Part shown: positions 18,559-28,433 of the stretch, piece by piece
How the letters are laid out: each line of letters starts with the position of its first letter
How positions within the stretch are numbered: the stretch's first letter is position 1
Source: an uncultured Myxococcales bacterium
GTDB lineage: Bacteria > Myxococcota_A > UBA9042
Reading direction: 5' to 3'
Assembly: GCA_903842345.1 (NCBI GenBank)
Contig: CAIMLR010000003.1
Location: 1 to 64,000, forward strand
DNA: 64,000 nt
Notes under the pieces: model-generated
What the model saw: the letters and a program-made list of their open reading frames with translations, nothing else
Database searches by the model: none
Told to the model about the DNA's origin: nothing
Made by a program: the position numbers and the translations under genes

Positions 18559-18580
18559 GGCGAAGTCCGCACACTTCGCC
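18559..18580 (+). promoter_or_regulatory. Perfect hairpin in leader of TPR gene
   Basis: GGCGAAGT (18559-18566) and ACTTCGCC (18573-18580) are perfect inverted repeats around CCGCAC, ending 24 bases before the ATG of the TPR gene. A TTGACA hexamer (18548-18553) lies just upstream, but no clear -10 box follows. It could be an operator or an RNA leader structure. Confidence 0.4.
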
Positions 18581-18604
18581 TGCGACGAACCCGAGGAGAG
18601 AACG

Positions 18605-19498
18605 ATGTACGCACTGCGACCGAGTTGGATTGGCAGCACCGCCGCTGCGGTTTCCATGCTGATTTTGGCGCAATCGGCGACCGCGGCGGACAGCCGTTCG
18701 GCTGAAGATTGGTTCCGGGAAGGCGTTGATCGCATGGGCAGCAACAAGCTGGAAGAAGCCACGACGGCTTTCCAGTCGTGCGTCCAGGCCAAGCCCGACC
18801 TGAAGGAATGTTGGTACAACCTCGGCGTCGTTTTTGGCAAGCGCCGGGATTTCGCCAATGAAGCCAAGGCGTATGAGAAGGCGATCGAGCTGGACCCGAA
18901 GTATGCGCGCGCGCACTTCAACCTCGGCGTGACGTACGAGGATCTGGGGCGTGGCGGCGAGGCGCTGGCGCACTACGACAAGTCGATCGCGTTTGACCCG
19001 AACAGCCAGGACGCGCACTTGAACCGCGCGATGCTGCTGCTGCGGCTGGAACGGTACGACGACGCGATCGCCGGCTTTGAGCGTGCGGTCGCCGTGCAGC
19101 CGGAGAACGCCGAAGGCTATTACGACATGGCGGAAGCCGTGCTCGTGCTGGCCGGCAAGAAGCAGGAGCCGCAGCGCACCGCGTTGTATCGCCGGGCGAT
19201 TTCGCATTTCCAGCAGGCGTTGGAACGCGATCCCAAGCACTACCGCGCGCAGTACAACATCGGCGTCGTGCATCACAAGCTGCAGGAACTCGATCTGGAA
19301 GTCTCCGCGTACGTGAAGACGTTGGCGCTGAAGCCGACCTACACGCCGGCGCTCTACAATCTGGCGTTCACGCTGCGCGACAAAGGCGACAACGTGGGCG
19401 CCAAGGCCGCGTTTGAGAAGTACATTGTGACGGCGGCCAAGAGCAAGAGCGAGGAGAAGTTTGTGGAAGTCGCCAAGCGCGAACTCTCCAAGCTCTGA
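18605..19498 (+). CDS. Exported TPR protein
   Basis: A 297-residue protein with signal peptide (about 1-27, ending SATAA). At least six TPR units follow, with the usual W/Y-x-NLG, A-x-x-x-Y/F and P spacing, for example CWYNLGVVFGKRRDFANEAK then AHFNLGVTYEDLGRGGEALA. TPR proteins of this kind act as periplasmic scaffolds for envelope complexes; nothing shows the partner. ATG 18605 follows GAGGAGAG. It converges with the sigma54 regulator gene, only three bases apart, so the two transcripts must overlap at their ends. Confidence 0.7.
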   Translation: MYALRPSWIGSTAAAVSMLILAQSATAADSRSAEDWFREGVDRMGSNKLEEATTAFQSCVQAKPDLKECWYNLGVVFGKRRDFANEAKAYEKAIELDPKYARAHFNLGVTYEDLGRGGEALAHYDKSIAFDPNSQDAHLNRAMLLLRLERYDDAIAGFERAVAVQPENAEGYYDMAEAVLVLAGKKQEPQRTALYRRAISHFQQALERDPKHYRAQYNIGVVHHKLQELDLEVSAYVKTLALKPTYTPALYNLAFTLRDKGDNVGAKAAFEKYIVTAAKSKSEEKFVEVAKRELSKL

Positions 19499-19501
19499 TC
19501 G

Positions 19502-21298
19502 TCACTCCTCTTTTTCGCGCTCCAGGTAGCGATAGATCGTCCGCACGTCCACGCCGAGGTCCTTGGCGGTCTGCGCGCGATTCCCGCCATTCAGATCCAG
19601 CACCGTCTTCACGTAGCCGCGGGCAAAGGTCTCCTTGGCGTCCGTCAGGTTCTCCACTTTGCCATCGGCTTGGATCGCACCCAGCTCCAGATCCGCCGCG
19701 GTCACCTTGCCGCCCTCGCAGAACACCAGCGCTTTCTTCACCCGGTTGTCCAACTCGCGGATATTGCCCGGCCATCGGTGCAGCTGAATCGCCCGCACGG
19801 CGTCTTCGCTGAACGCGTCCACGTGTACGCGCAGTTCCTCGGCGTGGCGCTTCAGGAAATACCGCGCCAGCAGCAGCATATCGTCCTCGCGATCGCGCAG
19901 CGGCGGCAGCGTCAGGCGCACCACGTTCAGCCGGTAGTAGAGGTCCTCGCGGAAACGGCCCGCCTTCACTTCTTCCGCCAGCGTGCGATTGGTCGCCGCG
20001 ATCACGCGGATGTCGATGTCCCGCGCCTGCGTCTCGCCCACGCGCACGATTTTGTGTTCCTGCAGCACGCGCAGGAGCTTCACCTGCAGCGCCAACGGCA
20101 TCTCGCCGATTTCATCCAGGAACAGCGTGCCGCCGTTGGCCGCGAAGAACTTGCCCTCGTGCGCCTGCACCGCGCCGGTGAACGCGCCGCGCGCGTGGCC
20201 AAAAAGCTCGGATTCCAGCAGGTTTTCCGGAATCGCGCCGCAGTTGATGACGATGAACGGCCCCTTGGCGCGCGCGGATCGGCGGTGAATCTCGCCCGCA
20301 ACAAGCTCCTTGCCCGTCCCCGTCTCGCCTTCGATCAGCACGCTGATCTCCGTCGCCGCCACTTTCTCCACCTTCTTGAACAGCTCGCGCATGGAGCTTG
20401 ACGCGCCGATCAGGCTGCCAAAGTTCATCCGCTCGATCTGCTGGGTCAACGACGCGTTGGTCACGCGCAGTTCATTCACCATCATCGCGTTCTTGAGCGT
20501 CGACGCGGCTTGCGCGGCGAACACGGTCGCGACGTCGCGGTCCTTGTCCGTGAACAGGTTCACGACGTTGTCGTTGCCCAAATAGATCGCGCCCAACGCC
20601 TCACCGCGCACGACGAGCGGCACGCACAGGACGGAGCAAATCTTGAAATCCATCACGGATTGCGAGGACTTGAACTGCATGTCCGAGAGCGCGTCTGACA
20701 CGACGACCGGCTGCCGCGTTGTCAGCACCTGCTCGACAATCGAATCCGAGATCGCCAGCGGTCCCGACGTCGTGCTGCCCAGTTCGTTGCGCGCCGTTCG
20801 CACCTGCGGCTTGCCATCGACAAGCAGGATGACCGCCCCGCGCGCGGATTCGGTCACCGCGATCATCGTGTCCAGCATCGTTTCGAGCACGCGATCGATG
20901 TCAAAATCGCCGGCGAGCTTATCCGCGAACCGCGCCATCTGGCCCAGCAGGCTGGAGCTATCACCCGGACTGGGGCGGACGCCGGACGCGCGCGTGCGAT
21001 CCTGACCGACGTAAAACCGCAGACGCACGCCGCCCATGTCGATGACGTCGCCGGGCTGCAGGACGTGCTGTTCGACGCGCCGACCGTTCACGATCAGCCG
21101 ATCGCCGTCGAGGAGCTCCAGCAACTGCCCGCGCGGGGTCGAGCGCACTTGCGCATGCACGCCGGCAACGCCCCGACCTTTGACGTGAATCGCCGCCTGC
21201 GTGTCGCTGCCGATGCTGCAAATCATCTTGTCGACGGCGTGCGACGTCTTCACAACGTCGCCCGGACCCAGTTCTTGCAGCCACGCTTGCGGATTCAT
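19502..21298 (-). CDS. Sigma54-dependent activator: FHA-GAF-AAA+-Fis
   Basis: A 598-residue regulator. An FHA domain (about 15-97), which binds phosphothreonine, is followed by a GAF sensor domain (about 125-275). The AAA+ module has Walker A GETGTGKE (324-331), the sigma54 contact loop GAFTGA (371-376) and Walker B TLFLDE (391-396), and a Fis-type helix-turn-helix closes the C-terminus (about 565-594). It should melt promoters bound by RpoN, whose gene is at 39770-41482. FHA input points to control by Ser/Thr kinases, a common arrangement in Myxococcota. The ATG at 21298 starts cleanly with [11 protein letters not shown]. Its target promoters were not found in the window. Confidence 0.85.
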   Translation of the reverse strand: MNPQAWLQELGPGDVVKTSHAVDKMICSIGSDTQAAIHVKGRGVAGVHAQVRSTPRGQLLELLDGDRLIVNGRRVEQHVLQPGDVIDMGGVRLRFYVGQDRTRASGVRPSPGDSSSLLGQMARFADKLAGDFDIDRVLETMLDTMIAVTESARGAVILLVDGKPQVRTARNELGSTTSGPLAISDSIVEQVLTTRQPVVVSDALSDMQFKSSQSVMDFKICSVLCVPLVVRGEALGAIYLGNDNVVNLFTDKDRDVATVFAAQAASTLKNAMMVNELRVTNASLTQQIERMNFGSLIGASSSMRELFKKVEKVAATEISVLIEGETGTGKELVAGEIHRRSARAKGPFIVINCGAIPENLLESELFGHARGAFTGAVQAHEGKFFAANGGTLFLDEIGEMPLALQVKLLRVLQEHKIVRVGETQARDIDIRVIAATNRTLAEEVKAGRFREDLYYRLNVVRLTLPPLRDREDDMLLLARYFLKRHAEELRVHVDAFSEDAVRAIQLHRWPGNIRELDNRVKKALVFCEGGKVTAADLELGAIQADGKVENLTDAKETFARGYVKTVLDLNGGNRAQTAKDLGVDVRTIYRYLEREKEE

Positions 21299-21364
21299 GC
21301 CACGCCCTCGCCATGCCTTGCGGCGCGTTGAGAATGGCGCAGGTCGCGGTTCATGGCAATGCTG

Positions 21365-22114
21365 CTATTTGGCGGCGCCGTTCCAGCTCACGGCGGCTTC
21401 CAGGATGCCGATGATCGCCACGGCGAAGAACGCGCCGCCCGCGGACAGCTGCGTCGCCTCGTTGACCGTCGTCATGTGCCCCGGGCCTTTCAGGCCGTCC
21501 CGCTGGTTCAGGTAGTAGAACGTGCCGGAGAGGCCCGCGAGCACGACTTCCGTGGCGAGGAACGCCGCGCCTTTGCCGGGAGAATGATTGGCGAACTGTC
21601 CGACGCCAAACGGCATGAACATCAGGCCGAACGCGGGCGGCTGCTGCACGACGTCGATCGGCTCCTGCGGCTGCGCGTCCGCCTTGATCACGCCCAGCCG
21701 CACGAGATTGCCGCGCAGGTTGTCAAAATCGCCGACCATTTTGGGCGGATAGACCGCGGGATCGAGCTTGTGCGCGGCGTCACGCACGAGCAGGGCGGTG
21801 AACTCGTCGTTGGCTTCATTCTTGGAACCGACCCACCAGAGCGCCGCACCGAGGTACTCGCGCGCCTGCCATTCGCGCCGCCGATCGACGCGCGGGGTCG
21901 GGTATAGCAGCGCACGGAGCTGCGGAACCGCGTTGTCAAAATCTTGGTATTTGAACGAGTTGGCCGCTTCTTCGAACGTCGCCTTGGCGTCGCCGCTGCC
22001 ACCCGCGCCACCCGCAGGCGCGACGGAAGCCGCCGCAACTGCGACAACCGGCGGCGCCGCTTCAGCCGCCGGAGCGACCAACAGCCCGAGCACAACTGTC
22101 AGCCAAGCCCGCAC
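21365..22114 (-). CDS. Hypothetical exported protein with C-terminal membrane region
   Basis: About 249 residues from GTG 22114, which yields a clean signal peptide (RAWLTVVLGLLVAPAAEAA). An in-frame ATG at 22165 would add 17 charged residues in front, which I consider less likely. A helical TPR-like region (about 45-120, FEEAANSFKYQDFDNAVPQL) is followed by two or three hydrophobic segments (about 160-245). The layout resembles the small TPR-plus-membrane proteins of Myxococcota that accompany envelope complexes, but I do not recognise a family. It lies upstream of, and co-directional with, the sigma54 activator gene, 66 bases apart. Confidence 0.55.
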   Translation of the reverse strand: MRAWLTVVLGLLVAPAAEAAPPVVAVAAASVAPAGGAGGSGDAKATFEEAANSFKYQDFDNAVPQLRALLYPTPRVDRRREWQAREYLGAALWWVGSKNEANDEFTALLVRDAAHKLDPAVYPPKMVGDFDNLRGNLVRLGVIKADAQPQEPIDVVQQPPAFGLMFMPFGVGQFANHSPGKGAAFLATEVVLAGLSGTFYYLNQRDGLKGPGHMTTVNEATQLSAGGAFFAVAIIGILEAAVSWNGAAK

Positions 22115-22289
22115 GTGGGGCCCTTTTTGCACAGCACGGCTGAACGGGTCCGGACAAGCGACCATTGCGGCATGGTAAGGCAGCGCGTCGCGTTCGCCAA
22201 GGACTGCTTGATAGGCACCGGCGGAAGTGCGCGATCCAGCGCCCGCGAGCCGCAGACTGCCAGCCGACGGGCCGTTTCGCGTTCCAGTC

Positions 22290-22301
22290 GGAGGCGCCTC
22301 C
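22290..22301. other. 12-bp perfect palindrome in a 221-base gap
   Basis: GGAGGCGCCTCC is a perfect palindrome, 35 bases past the end of the kinase-fusion gene (minus strand). It may be a stem for termination or a protein site. The rest of the 22115-22335 gap shows no gene that I can support. Confidence 0.3.
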
Positions 22302-22335
22302 GGTCGGACCGGCCAAGTTGGGTCTCCAGCAAACG

Positions 22336-24327
22336 TCAGCCCGGTTGGATCAGCGCCGCCAACTCAGGAACGCCCGCGGCTGCGCGCACCAGCCGGGCAT
22401 GCAACCGCGGGAGGACGGTGTCCACGACGTCCGGGTCCAGCGGCGCCAACAGGGTCAGGAGGCCCGTGTCGATGTCGAGCCGGGACGCGGCGATGAGGAT
22501 CGGCAGCACGGCGCGCTCGTCAGGCAGGAGCGGCCGCACCTGTTGGTAGCCGTCCAGCAGCGCCCGCAGCCGTGGCCAGTCGATCTGCGGCGGATCCGCG
22601 GCGCGCGGCGACCAGCGCACGGCAAAGACGTCCAGCGCGCGCGCGAGGTCCCACACCAGCGGTTGCAGGTCGGCCAGGTCCCAATCGAGCACAGCCAACT
22701 GGCCATCGGGGCGCAGCAACAGGTTCTGCGGGGCAAAATCGCCGTGGCACAGACCGCGTGGACACTGGCCAAGCGGCGCGTGAATCCGCCGGGTCACGAG
22801 GTCCAGCAGCGGCGGAACGCGCGCATGAAGCGGCTGGGTCACCAAGCGTGCCCACAATTGCGGCTCGGCGGTCATCTCAGCCAGCCACGCCGCCCCTGGA
22901 TGCGGCGCGCTCAGCAGGTCCACGCCCGCCCGCAGACCGCCCGGCGGGCGCGAAGCCGACTGCTGCGGCGCGTTGTGAATCGCCGCGAGCGTCCGTCCGG
23001 CCAGCACGCACTCCGCCACCGTCGGCACCAGCGGTTGTCCCGTGAGGTCATGCGCGACCACAAGCCAATCGCCGTCAAACGCCAGTTGCGGCGCGTCCGC
23101 GCGATCGGTCAGCCAGTGCGGCACCATGTGGCCCAGCGCGCCCAGGTGCTCCTGGAGCGCGTGGGTGTAGTCCAGGCTCGCCGCTGACCGCAGCGGACCC
23201 GCCACGCGCTGCGCCCACAGCACGCCATGTGGCGTCTCCAGCCGGGCCGTCGTCGCGTGCGCCCCCAGCGACTGCCAACGCAACCCGCTCGCCGCGTCGA
23301 TCGCCGGTTGGCGGGTTGCCAGCAGCGCGTCAAACGCTTCGCCGGTGACCCGCAGTTTGGGCAGCAGGAGGCGCCAGAGCGCGGCCAGCGGCTCGTCGTT
23401 GGTCATTTGCCGCAGTTCGCGCTGCGCCGCCGGCAAGTCGCCCGCTGCGATGGCCGCCGCGACGCGTGCGTGGCCAGTCGCGGCAGGGGGCTCCGATTGC
23501 GCAGCTGGCGCGTCCGTCACGCTGCGGCGGTCGAGCCACGCGACAAGCGCCGTGTGGCCCGCCAGCCGTCGCAGCACAGGCTCGGCGTTCTCCAGCGCCA
23601 GCGCGGTGAGTTCTGGCAGCCGGTGCCGCAGCGGCGCCAGCAGCGCCTCCGCCTCGGTCCAATGGCCGGTCGCGTGTTGCAGGAGCGCCAATTCCAGCCG
23701 GGCGCGATCCGCATCGGGCTCCACGCGCAGGGTCTCAAGCAGCCAATCCCGCGCGCCATCGGGGTCATCGCGGTCCAGGGACAGGCAGGCCAGCGCGTAC
23801 GGCACAATGTCCGACTGCGGCTGCCACGCGCGCGCCACCCGGTACGCGCGCTCCGCGTGAGCCAGCCGCCCGGCGGCATGCAGCGTCCGCGCGCGGGCAA
23901 ACGCGTCCAATCCAGCCTGTGGCTCGTCCGCGTGACCCGGCGCAGTCGGTCCCGGCACGATCCCGTCGACAAAGTGCAGCGCATCGGGCAAACCGCGCGC
24001 CCCCGCAACTTGGGCGTGCTGCAGATTGGCGCCGTCGAGCGCCGCGCCGCGCAGATCGGCATCGCGGAGATCGGCACCGGAAAGGTCGGCGCCCGCCAAG
24101 TCGGCATTGCGCAGATCCGCGCCGGTCAGCACCGCGCGCGTCAAGTCAGCCCAGGTCAGGCGCGCACCGCGCAAGGTCGCACCGGCCAAATTGGCCAACT
24201 GCAAGTCAGCGCGGCGGAGATCGCCGTCGGTCAAATCAGCTGCGGCAAACTGTCCGGCAAACAGGTTCGCTTCGCGCAGATCCAGCGGTCGGGATCCCGG
24301 CAGCGGCGCGAGGACGGGCAGGACCAT
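22336..24327 (-). CDS. Pentapeptide repeat / TPR / aminoglycoside-kinase-like fusion
   Basis: A 663-residue three-part protein. Residues about 12-105 are pentapeptide repeats of the ADLxx/ANLxx type (ADLSGADLRDADLRGAALDG) that fold as a right-handed beta helix. Residues about 130-330 are TPR-like helices. The C-terminal third is an APH/choline-kinase-like phosphotransferase with catalytic loop CHGDFAPQN and metal motif LDWD. The kinase would phosphorylate a small molecule or protein; the substrate is unknown. ATG 24327 lies five bases after the end of the Cys-rich lipoprotein gene and has no clear ribosome site, so translation may depend on the upstream gene. No signal peptide, so cytoplasmic. 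Confidence 0.68.
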   Translation of the reverse strand: MVLPVLAPLPGSRPLDLREANLFAGQFAAADLTDGDLRRADLQLANLAGATLRGARLTWADLTRAVLTGADLRNADLAGADLSGADLRDADLRGAALDGANLQHAQVAGARGLPDALHFVDGIVPGPTAPGHADEPQAGLDAFARARTLHAAGRLAHAERAYRVARAWQPQSDIVPYALACLSLDRDDPDGARDWLLETLRVEPDADRARLELALLQHATGHWTEAEALLAPLRHRLPELTALALENAEPVLRRLAGHTALVAWLDRRSVTDAPAAQSEPPAATGHARVAAAIAAGDLPAAQRELRQMTNDEPLAALWRLLLPKLRVTGEAFDALLATRQPAIDAASGLRWQSLGAHATTARLETPHGVLWAQRVAGPLRSAASLDYTHALQEHLGALGHMVPHWLTDRADAPQLAFDGDWLVVAHDLTGQPLVPTVAECVLAGRTLAAIHNAPQQSASRPPGGLRAGVDLLSAPHPGAAWLAEMTAEPQLWARLVTQPLHARVPPLLDLVTRRIHAPLGQCPRGLCHGDFAPQNLLLRPDGQLAVLDWDLADLQPLVWDLARALDVFAVRWSPRAADPPQIDWPRLRALLDGYQQVRPLLPDERAVLPILIAASRLDIDTGLLTLLAPLDPDVVDTVLPRLHARLVRAAAGVPELAALIQPG

Positions 24328-24332
24328 CGTGG

Positions 24333-26624
24333 CTAGAGGCAGACCAGGCCGAATTGGCACTTCTTGCCGGCCGGGCAAGCGGTGCCGCCGGTGCACAGGG
24401 AGATGCCGCCGGGCAGGGTGCCGGTGCCGCCGCCGAGGCCGGGAATGCCGATGTCCGGGATGCACGCTGTGGCGAGGCACTGTTCGCCGGTCGGGCAGTC
24501 GCCCGCCGTCTTGCACTGGCCAGGGCTGGGCAGCGGCGTGTTCTTGGCGAGGCACTTGCCCAGCGTGCAGCTCTTGTCAGCGGGGCAGTCCGCGGACGTC
24601 GTGCAGTCGGACTTGATGCAGACCGCGATGAGGCATTGGTAGCCGGTCTTGCAGCCCGTCTGGCCGTTGCAGAGGTCGGGGATGCCGGGGATGCTCGGGA
24701 TGCAGACGCCGCCGGCGCACTGCAGCTGGCCGAGGCCGCCGATCGGAATCGACGGGCAGTCCGCGTCGACCGTGCATTCAAGCGCCGGGATGTTGCCGGG
24801 GATGCAGAAGCCCTTGAAGCACTGCTGGTTGTTGCCTTTGCAGTCCGTGGCGGCCTTGCACTGCGAGGTGATGCAGAGGCCGGCGACGCAGCTCTGCTTG
24901 GTCGAGCACTCGTTGTCGTTTTGGCAGCCGACGACCGGGATGATGTTGGGCAGGCACTGGCCGAGCAGGCATTTCTCGCCTTGCGGGCAGTCCGACGTGT
25001 ACTTGCAGCCGTCCGGCGCGCACTGGGAGAGCTTGCACAGGAAGCCGGTCGGGCACTGCGCGTCTGCGGTGCAGTAGCCAGCGGGCACGGTCTGTGGCGG
25101 AACGCAGTTGCCGTTGTAGCAGAACGTGCCGATCTTGCAGTCATTTTGCGTCGCGCACGGCTTCGGCGTGAGGCAGAGCGGCTCAAAGCACTGTTGGCCG
25201 GCGGGGCACGCGGGCTTGCCGGGGCCGCACAGCTGTTCGGTGTCGCAGGCGTCGCCCTTGCCGTCGCCGTCCGTGTCCTTCTGGTCCTTGTTGGCGACGT
25301 ACGGGCAGTTGTCAAAGCTGTTCAAGTAGAAATCGCCGTCGATGTCCGGGTCGCACACGTCGCCCTTGCCGTCCTTGTCGATGTCCGATTGGTCGGCGTT
25401 GGCCACCAGCGGGCAGTTGTCGCTCGCGTCCGGGATGCCGTCGCCGTCGGTGTCGTTGGTCTGGTCGCACGCGTCGCCCTTGCCGTTGCCGTTGCTGTCC
25501 TTCTGATCGGCGTTGGCGAGCAGTGGGCAGTTGTCCGTGCCGTTGAGCACGCCGTCACCGTCGATGTCCGGGTCGCACGCGTCGCCGATCCCGTCCTTGT
25601 CCATGTCCTTCTGGTCGCCGTTCGCGATCGTCGGGCAGTTGTCCAACGTGTCCGGGATGCCGTCCTGGTCCTTGTCACCGATCGGGTCACACGCATCGCC
25701 GATGCCGTTGCCGTCGCTGTCTTTCTGCGTCGGGTTGGCGACAAACGGGCAGTTGTCCTTGGTGTTCCACAAGCCGTCGCCGTCGATGTCCTTGTCGCAG
25801 GCGTCGCCGTCGGCGTCGTGGTCGATGTTGGACTGTCCGGGGTTCACCACGTACGGGCAGTTGTCCTGACCGTTGGGTACGCCGTCGCCGTCCACGTCCG
25901 GGTCACACGCGTCGCCCAAGCCATCGCCGTCGGTGTCCGCCTGATCGGTGTTGTAGTCTTTGGGGCAGTTGTCTTTGAAGTCGGGCACGCCGTCGCCGTC
26001 CGTGTCCAGCTTCTGATCGACGTCCGCGCCGATGTCGATCGCGTCGTAGCTCGGTCCGGTGTCATCCGCGGCACTGTCAGTCTGGGCGATGTCCTGCTCC
26101 ACATCGGTCGGACCGGCGTCCGGCGTTTCCGTGTCGGCTTGCGCTGCATCCGTGCCAACAGACGCGTCATCCGTGCCCGCATCGGCCGTGAACGTGTCCG
26201 GTCCGTCGGGGATGTCGCCCGGCCAAAGCACGTGGAACGTCAGGTAGCTCGCCGGAGTAGTGTCCTGCGGGAAAGTCGACGTCGAAGCGCCGTCAGTTGC
26301 CCACACAAAATAGCGCACGGTCGTCCCACGCGCTTGCGGCGGAATGTCAGCTTGGTAGGCGTTTTCGCCAATGGAACTCATGTCCGCGACCAGAAACTGC
26401 GCGTCAGTCGGCCGCGCGTAGTAGAGCCGCACGTGGGAGATGGTGCGCGAGGACGTGACCGTCGCCCAAACCGTGTACGGCTTCTGGTCGTTGGCGGTGT
26501 CGGTCAACTGCGTGACCTGGCGAATCTTCGGCGCGTCGTCCGAGCTTGCCGAGCATGCGGCCAGTCCGGCCGTCAGGAGTACAAGCAACAGACCGATGCA
26601 GTGAGAAACGCGCACACGTGCCAT
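24333..26624 (-). CDS. Cys-rich lipoprotein with seven TSP3 repeats
   Basis: A 763-residue protein with lipobox LAAC. Residues about 30-120 form an Ig-like beta domain ([20 protein letters not shown]), then an Asp/Thr-rich linker (about 130-190). At least seven thrombospondin type 3 repeats follow (about 200-430; DNCP recurs as KDNCP, QDNCP, LDNCP and so on). The C-terminal region (to 763) has many short Cys units of the CxxDxDCPxGxxCxxGxC type. Probably calcium-binding and surface exposed, either for adhesion or as a stalk. ATG 26624 has GTGGAG seven bases upstream; a further in-frame start at 26666 lacks support. It is co-directional with the pentapeptide-kinase gene, which follows at once. 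Confidence 0.72.
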   Translation of the reverse strand: MARVRVSHCIGLLLVLLTAGLAACSASSDDAPKIRQVTQLTDTANDQKPYTVWATVTSSRTISHVRLYYARPTDAQFLVADMSSIGENAYQADIPPQARGTTVRYFVWATDGASTSTFPQDTTPASYLTFHVLWPGDIPDGPDTFTADAGTDDASVGTDAAQADTETPDAGPTDVEQDIAQTDSAADDTGPSYDAIDIGADVDQKLDTDGDGVPDFKDNCPKDYNTDQADTDGDGLGDACDPDVDGDGVPNGQDNCPYVVNPGQSNIDHDADGDACDKDIDGDGLWNTKDNCPFVANPTQKDSDGNGIGDACDPIGDKDQDGIPDTLDNCPTIANGDQKDMDKDGIGDACDPDIDGDGVLNGTDNCPLLANADQKDSNGNGKGDACDQTNDTDGDGIPDASDNCPLVANADQSDIDKDGKGDVCDPDIDGDFYLNSFDNCPYVANKDQKDTDGDGKGDACDTEQLCGPGKPACPAGQQCFEPLCLTPKPCATQNDCKIGTFCYNGNCVPPQTVPAGYCTADAQCPTGFLCKLSQCAPDGCKYTSDCPQGEKCLLGQCLPNIIPVVGCQNDNECSTKQSCVAGLCITSQCKAATDCKGNNQQCFKGFCIPGNIPALECTVDADCPSIPIGGLGQLQCAGGVCIPSIPGIPDLCNGQTGCKTGYQCLIAVCIKSDCTTSADCPADKSCTLGKCLAKNTPLPSPGQCKTAGDCPTGEQCLATACIPDIGIPGLGGGTGTLPGGISLCTGGTACPAGKKCQFGLVCL

Positions 26625-26723
26625 GACTGACTCCACAAAAGGCAAAAACCCGGAAGAGCGTACCACAATAGGCGTGCGATGCTCCAGCGTTATCGGTGAC
26701 TTTATGTGAAGCGCCGCGGCGCG

Positions 26724-28418
26724 CTAAGCGGCGCTTTGGCCAGCCAGGAGCCGGCGGGCGTGTTCCAGCGCCGACTCGCGCGTCTGCCCCGCCGCGCCCA
26801 GCATCCGCGCGATTTCATTCAAGCGACCGTCGCTGTCGAGCGTCTCCAGTAGCGAATGCGTCCGACCTGCGGTCTCAGACTTGTGCACGCGCACGTGGCT
26901 GTCCGCCGCCGCCGCGACTTGCGGAAGGTGGGAAATCACGATGACCTGTTGGCGTCGCGCCACTTCACGCAGAAATTGCCCCAGCACCAGGCCGGTCGAG
27001 CCTGAGAGCCCCGCGTCCACTTCGTCGTAAATCGCCGTCGGCAGCCCGGCCGCGTCGCTGCTGTCCAAGCCCGCCCGCCGGACTGCCAGCAGCACGCGGG
27101 ACAGCTCACCACCCGACGCCACTTCGCTCAGCCGGCCTTCACCTTCACCCGTATTGGCGCGCAGCAGCACGTCCACGGCGTCAAACCCCAGCGGTCCCGC
27201 CTCCGTCCCCGCGCGCGCCCGCACATCGACCCGCAACTGCGCCGCCGGCATTCCCAAGCGCTGCACCGTCGCCGCAATGCGCTGGGCCAGCGCCGGCGCC
27301 TGCTGCATCCGCACTTTTTGCAGCGCGCCCGCCAGCTCGCGCACTTCCGCCGCCGCCTTGCGCTCCACGCGTTCCGCGTCCGCGAGCTCCAGCTCGGTGC
27401 TGTCCGCATCCAGTTCGCGCGCCGCCGCCACTTGGCGTTCCAGCAGCGCCGTTTCCGATCCGCCGTGCTTCTTCAGCGCCCGCAGGATCGCGTCCAGCCG
27501 TTCTGACAGCCGACCGAGCTCGCGATCGTCGCGTTCCACGTGCCGCGCCGCCTGTCCAAGGTCACGCGCCAGTTCATCGCCCAGCGCCGCCAGCTCCTCC
27601 GCACGTTCCGCCAGCGCGGCAATCTTGGGATCCAGCGGCGCCAGCTTGGCCAGCCCACGCGCCAGACGCACCGCCTGATCGCGCAGGCCACCTTCATCGT
27701 CACAGCGGTGCGCCGACTCCGCCAGCGTCTTGGCGATCTGATCGGCCGCCCGGAGCCGCGTGAGTTTTTGCTGGATCGCGTCCGTCTCGCCCGGCTGCAG
27801 CGCCAACGTGGCGAGCTCGTCTTGGACAAAACGCAGCCAATCGAGGCGATCCGCGCGGGCTTTCTGCTGTTCCTGCAGGCGGTTTCGCGTCGCCAGCGCG
27901 GCGCGCCAAGTCTGCCACGCCGCATCATAGCGCGGCCGCAGCGGCACATCGCCCGTGTACAGCCCGGCAAACCGGTCCAGCGTCTCCAACTGGTACGCGG
28001 CGTCCAGGAGCCGATGCTGCGCGTGCTGGCTGGAGAGATCGCAAAGCGGCGCCGCGATCGCCTTGAGCTGCGCCTGCGTGACGAGCCGCCCGTTGACGTA
28101 GCAACGCGACCGTCCCGTCCGCGTCAGGATGCGCCGCAGGATCAGCGCCTCGCCGTCGTCCTCCAGCCCCGCCTCATGCAGCGCGTCGCGCACTTCCGGA
28201 TCGCTGACGCCTTCAAACAGCGCCTCGATTTCCGTCTGCTCGCGGCCCGCGCGAATCGCCTTTTCGCTGCCGCGCCCACCCAAAACGAGCGCCAGCGCGT
28301 CGACAAGGATCGACTTGCCCGCGCCCGTCTCACCCGTCAGCGCGGTCAGCCCGGGCGTCAGGTGCAACTCGCTCGATTCGATGATCGCGAAATCGGCAAT
28401 TCGCAGGGAACTCAGCAT
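26724..28418 (-). CDS. recN: DNA repair ATPase RecN
   Basis: A 564-residue SMC-like ATPase for recombinational repair of double-strand breaks. The N-terminal MLSSLRIADFAIIESSELHL and Walker A GETGAGKS (about 31-38) are typical, as is the C-terminal ASGGELSRVLLAVR signature and the Walker B stretch AIYDEVDAGLSG. The coiled-coil arms occupy about 165-370. Length is normal for RecN. It is the last gene of the run rdgB-rsmB fusion, era, der, recN, with 15 bases to der; recN is often found next to nucleotide-hygiene or GTPase genes. Confidence 0.93.
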   Translation of the reverse strand: MLSSLRIADFAIIESSELHLTPGLTALTGETGAGKSILVDALALVLGGRGSEKAIRAGREQTEIEALFEGVSDPEVRDALHEAGLEDDGEALILRRILTRTGRSRCYVNGRLVTQAQLKAIAAPLCDLSSQHAQHRLLDAAYQLETLDRFAGLYTGDVPLRPRYDAAWQTWRAALATRNRLQEQQKARADRLDWLRFVQDELATLALQPGETDAIQQKLTRLRAADQIAKTLAESAHRCDDEGGLRDQAVRLARGLAKLAPLDPKIAALAERAEELAALGDELARDLGQAARHVERDDRELGRLSERLDAILRALKKHGGSETALLERQVAAARELDADSTELELADAERVERKAAAEVRELAGALQKVRMQQAPALAQRIAATVQRLGMPAAQLRVDVRARAGTEAGPLGFDAVDVLLRANTGEGEGRLSEVASGGELSRVLLAVRRAGLDSSDAAGLPTAIYDEVDAGLSGSTGLVLGQFLREVARRQQVIVISHLPQVAAAADSHVRVHKSETAGRTHSLLETLDSDGRLNEIARMLGAAGQTRESALEHARRLLAGQSAA

Positions 28419-28433
28419 GATGGACTCGCGTGG

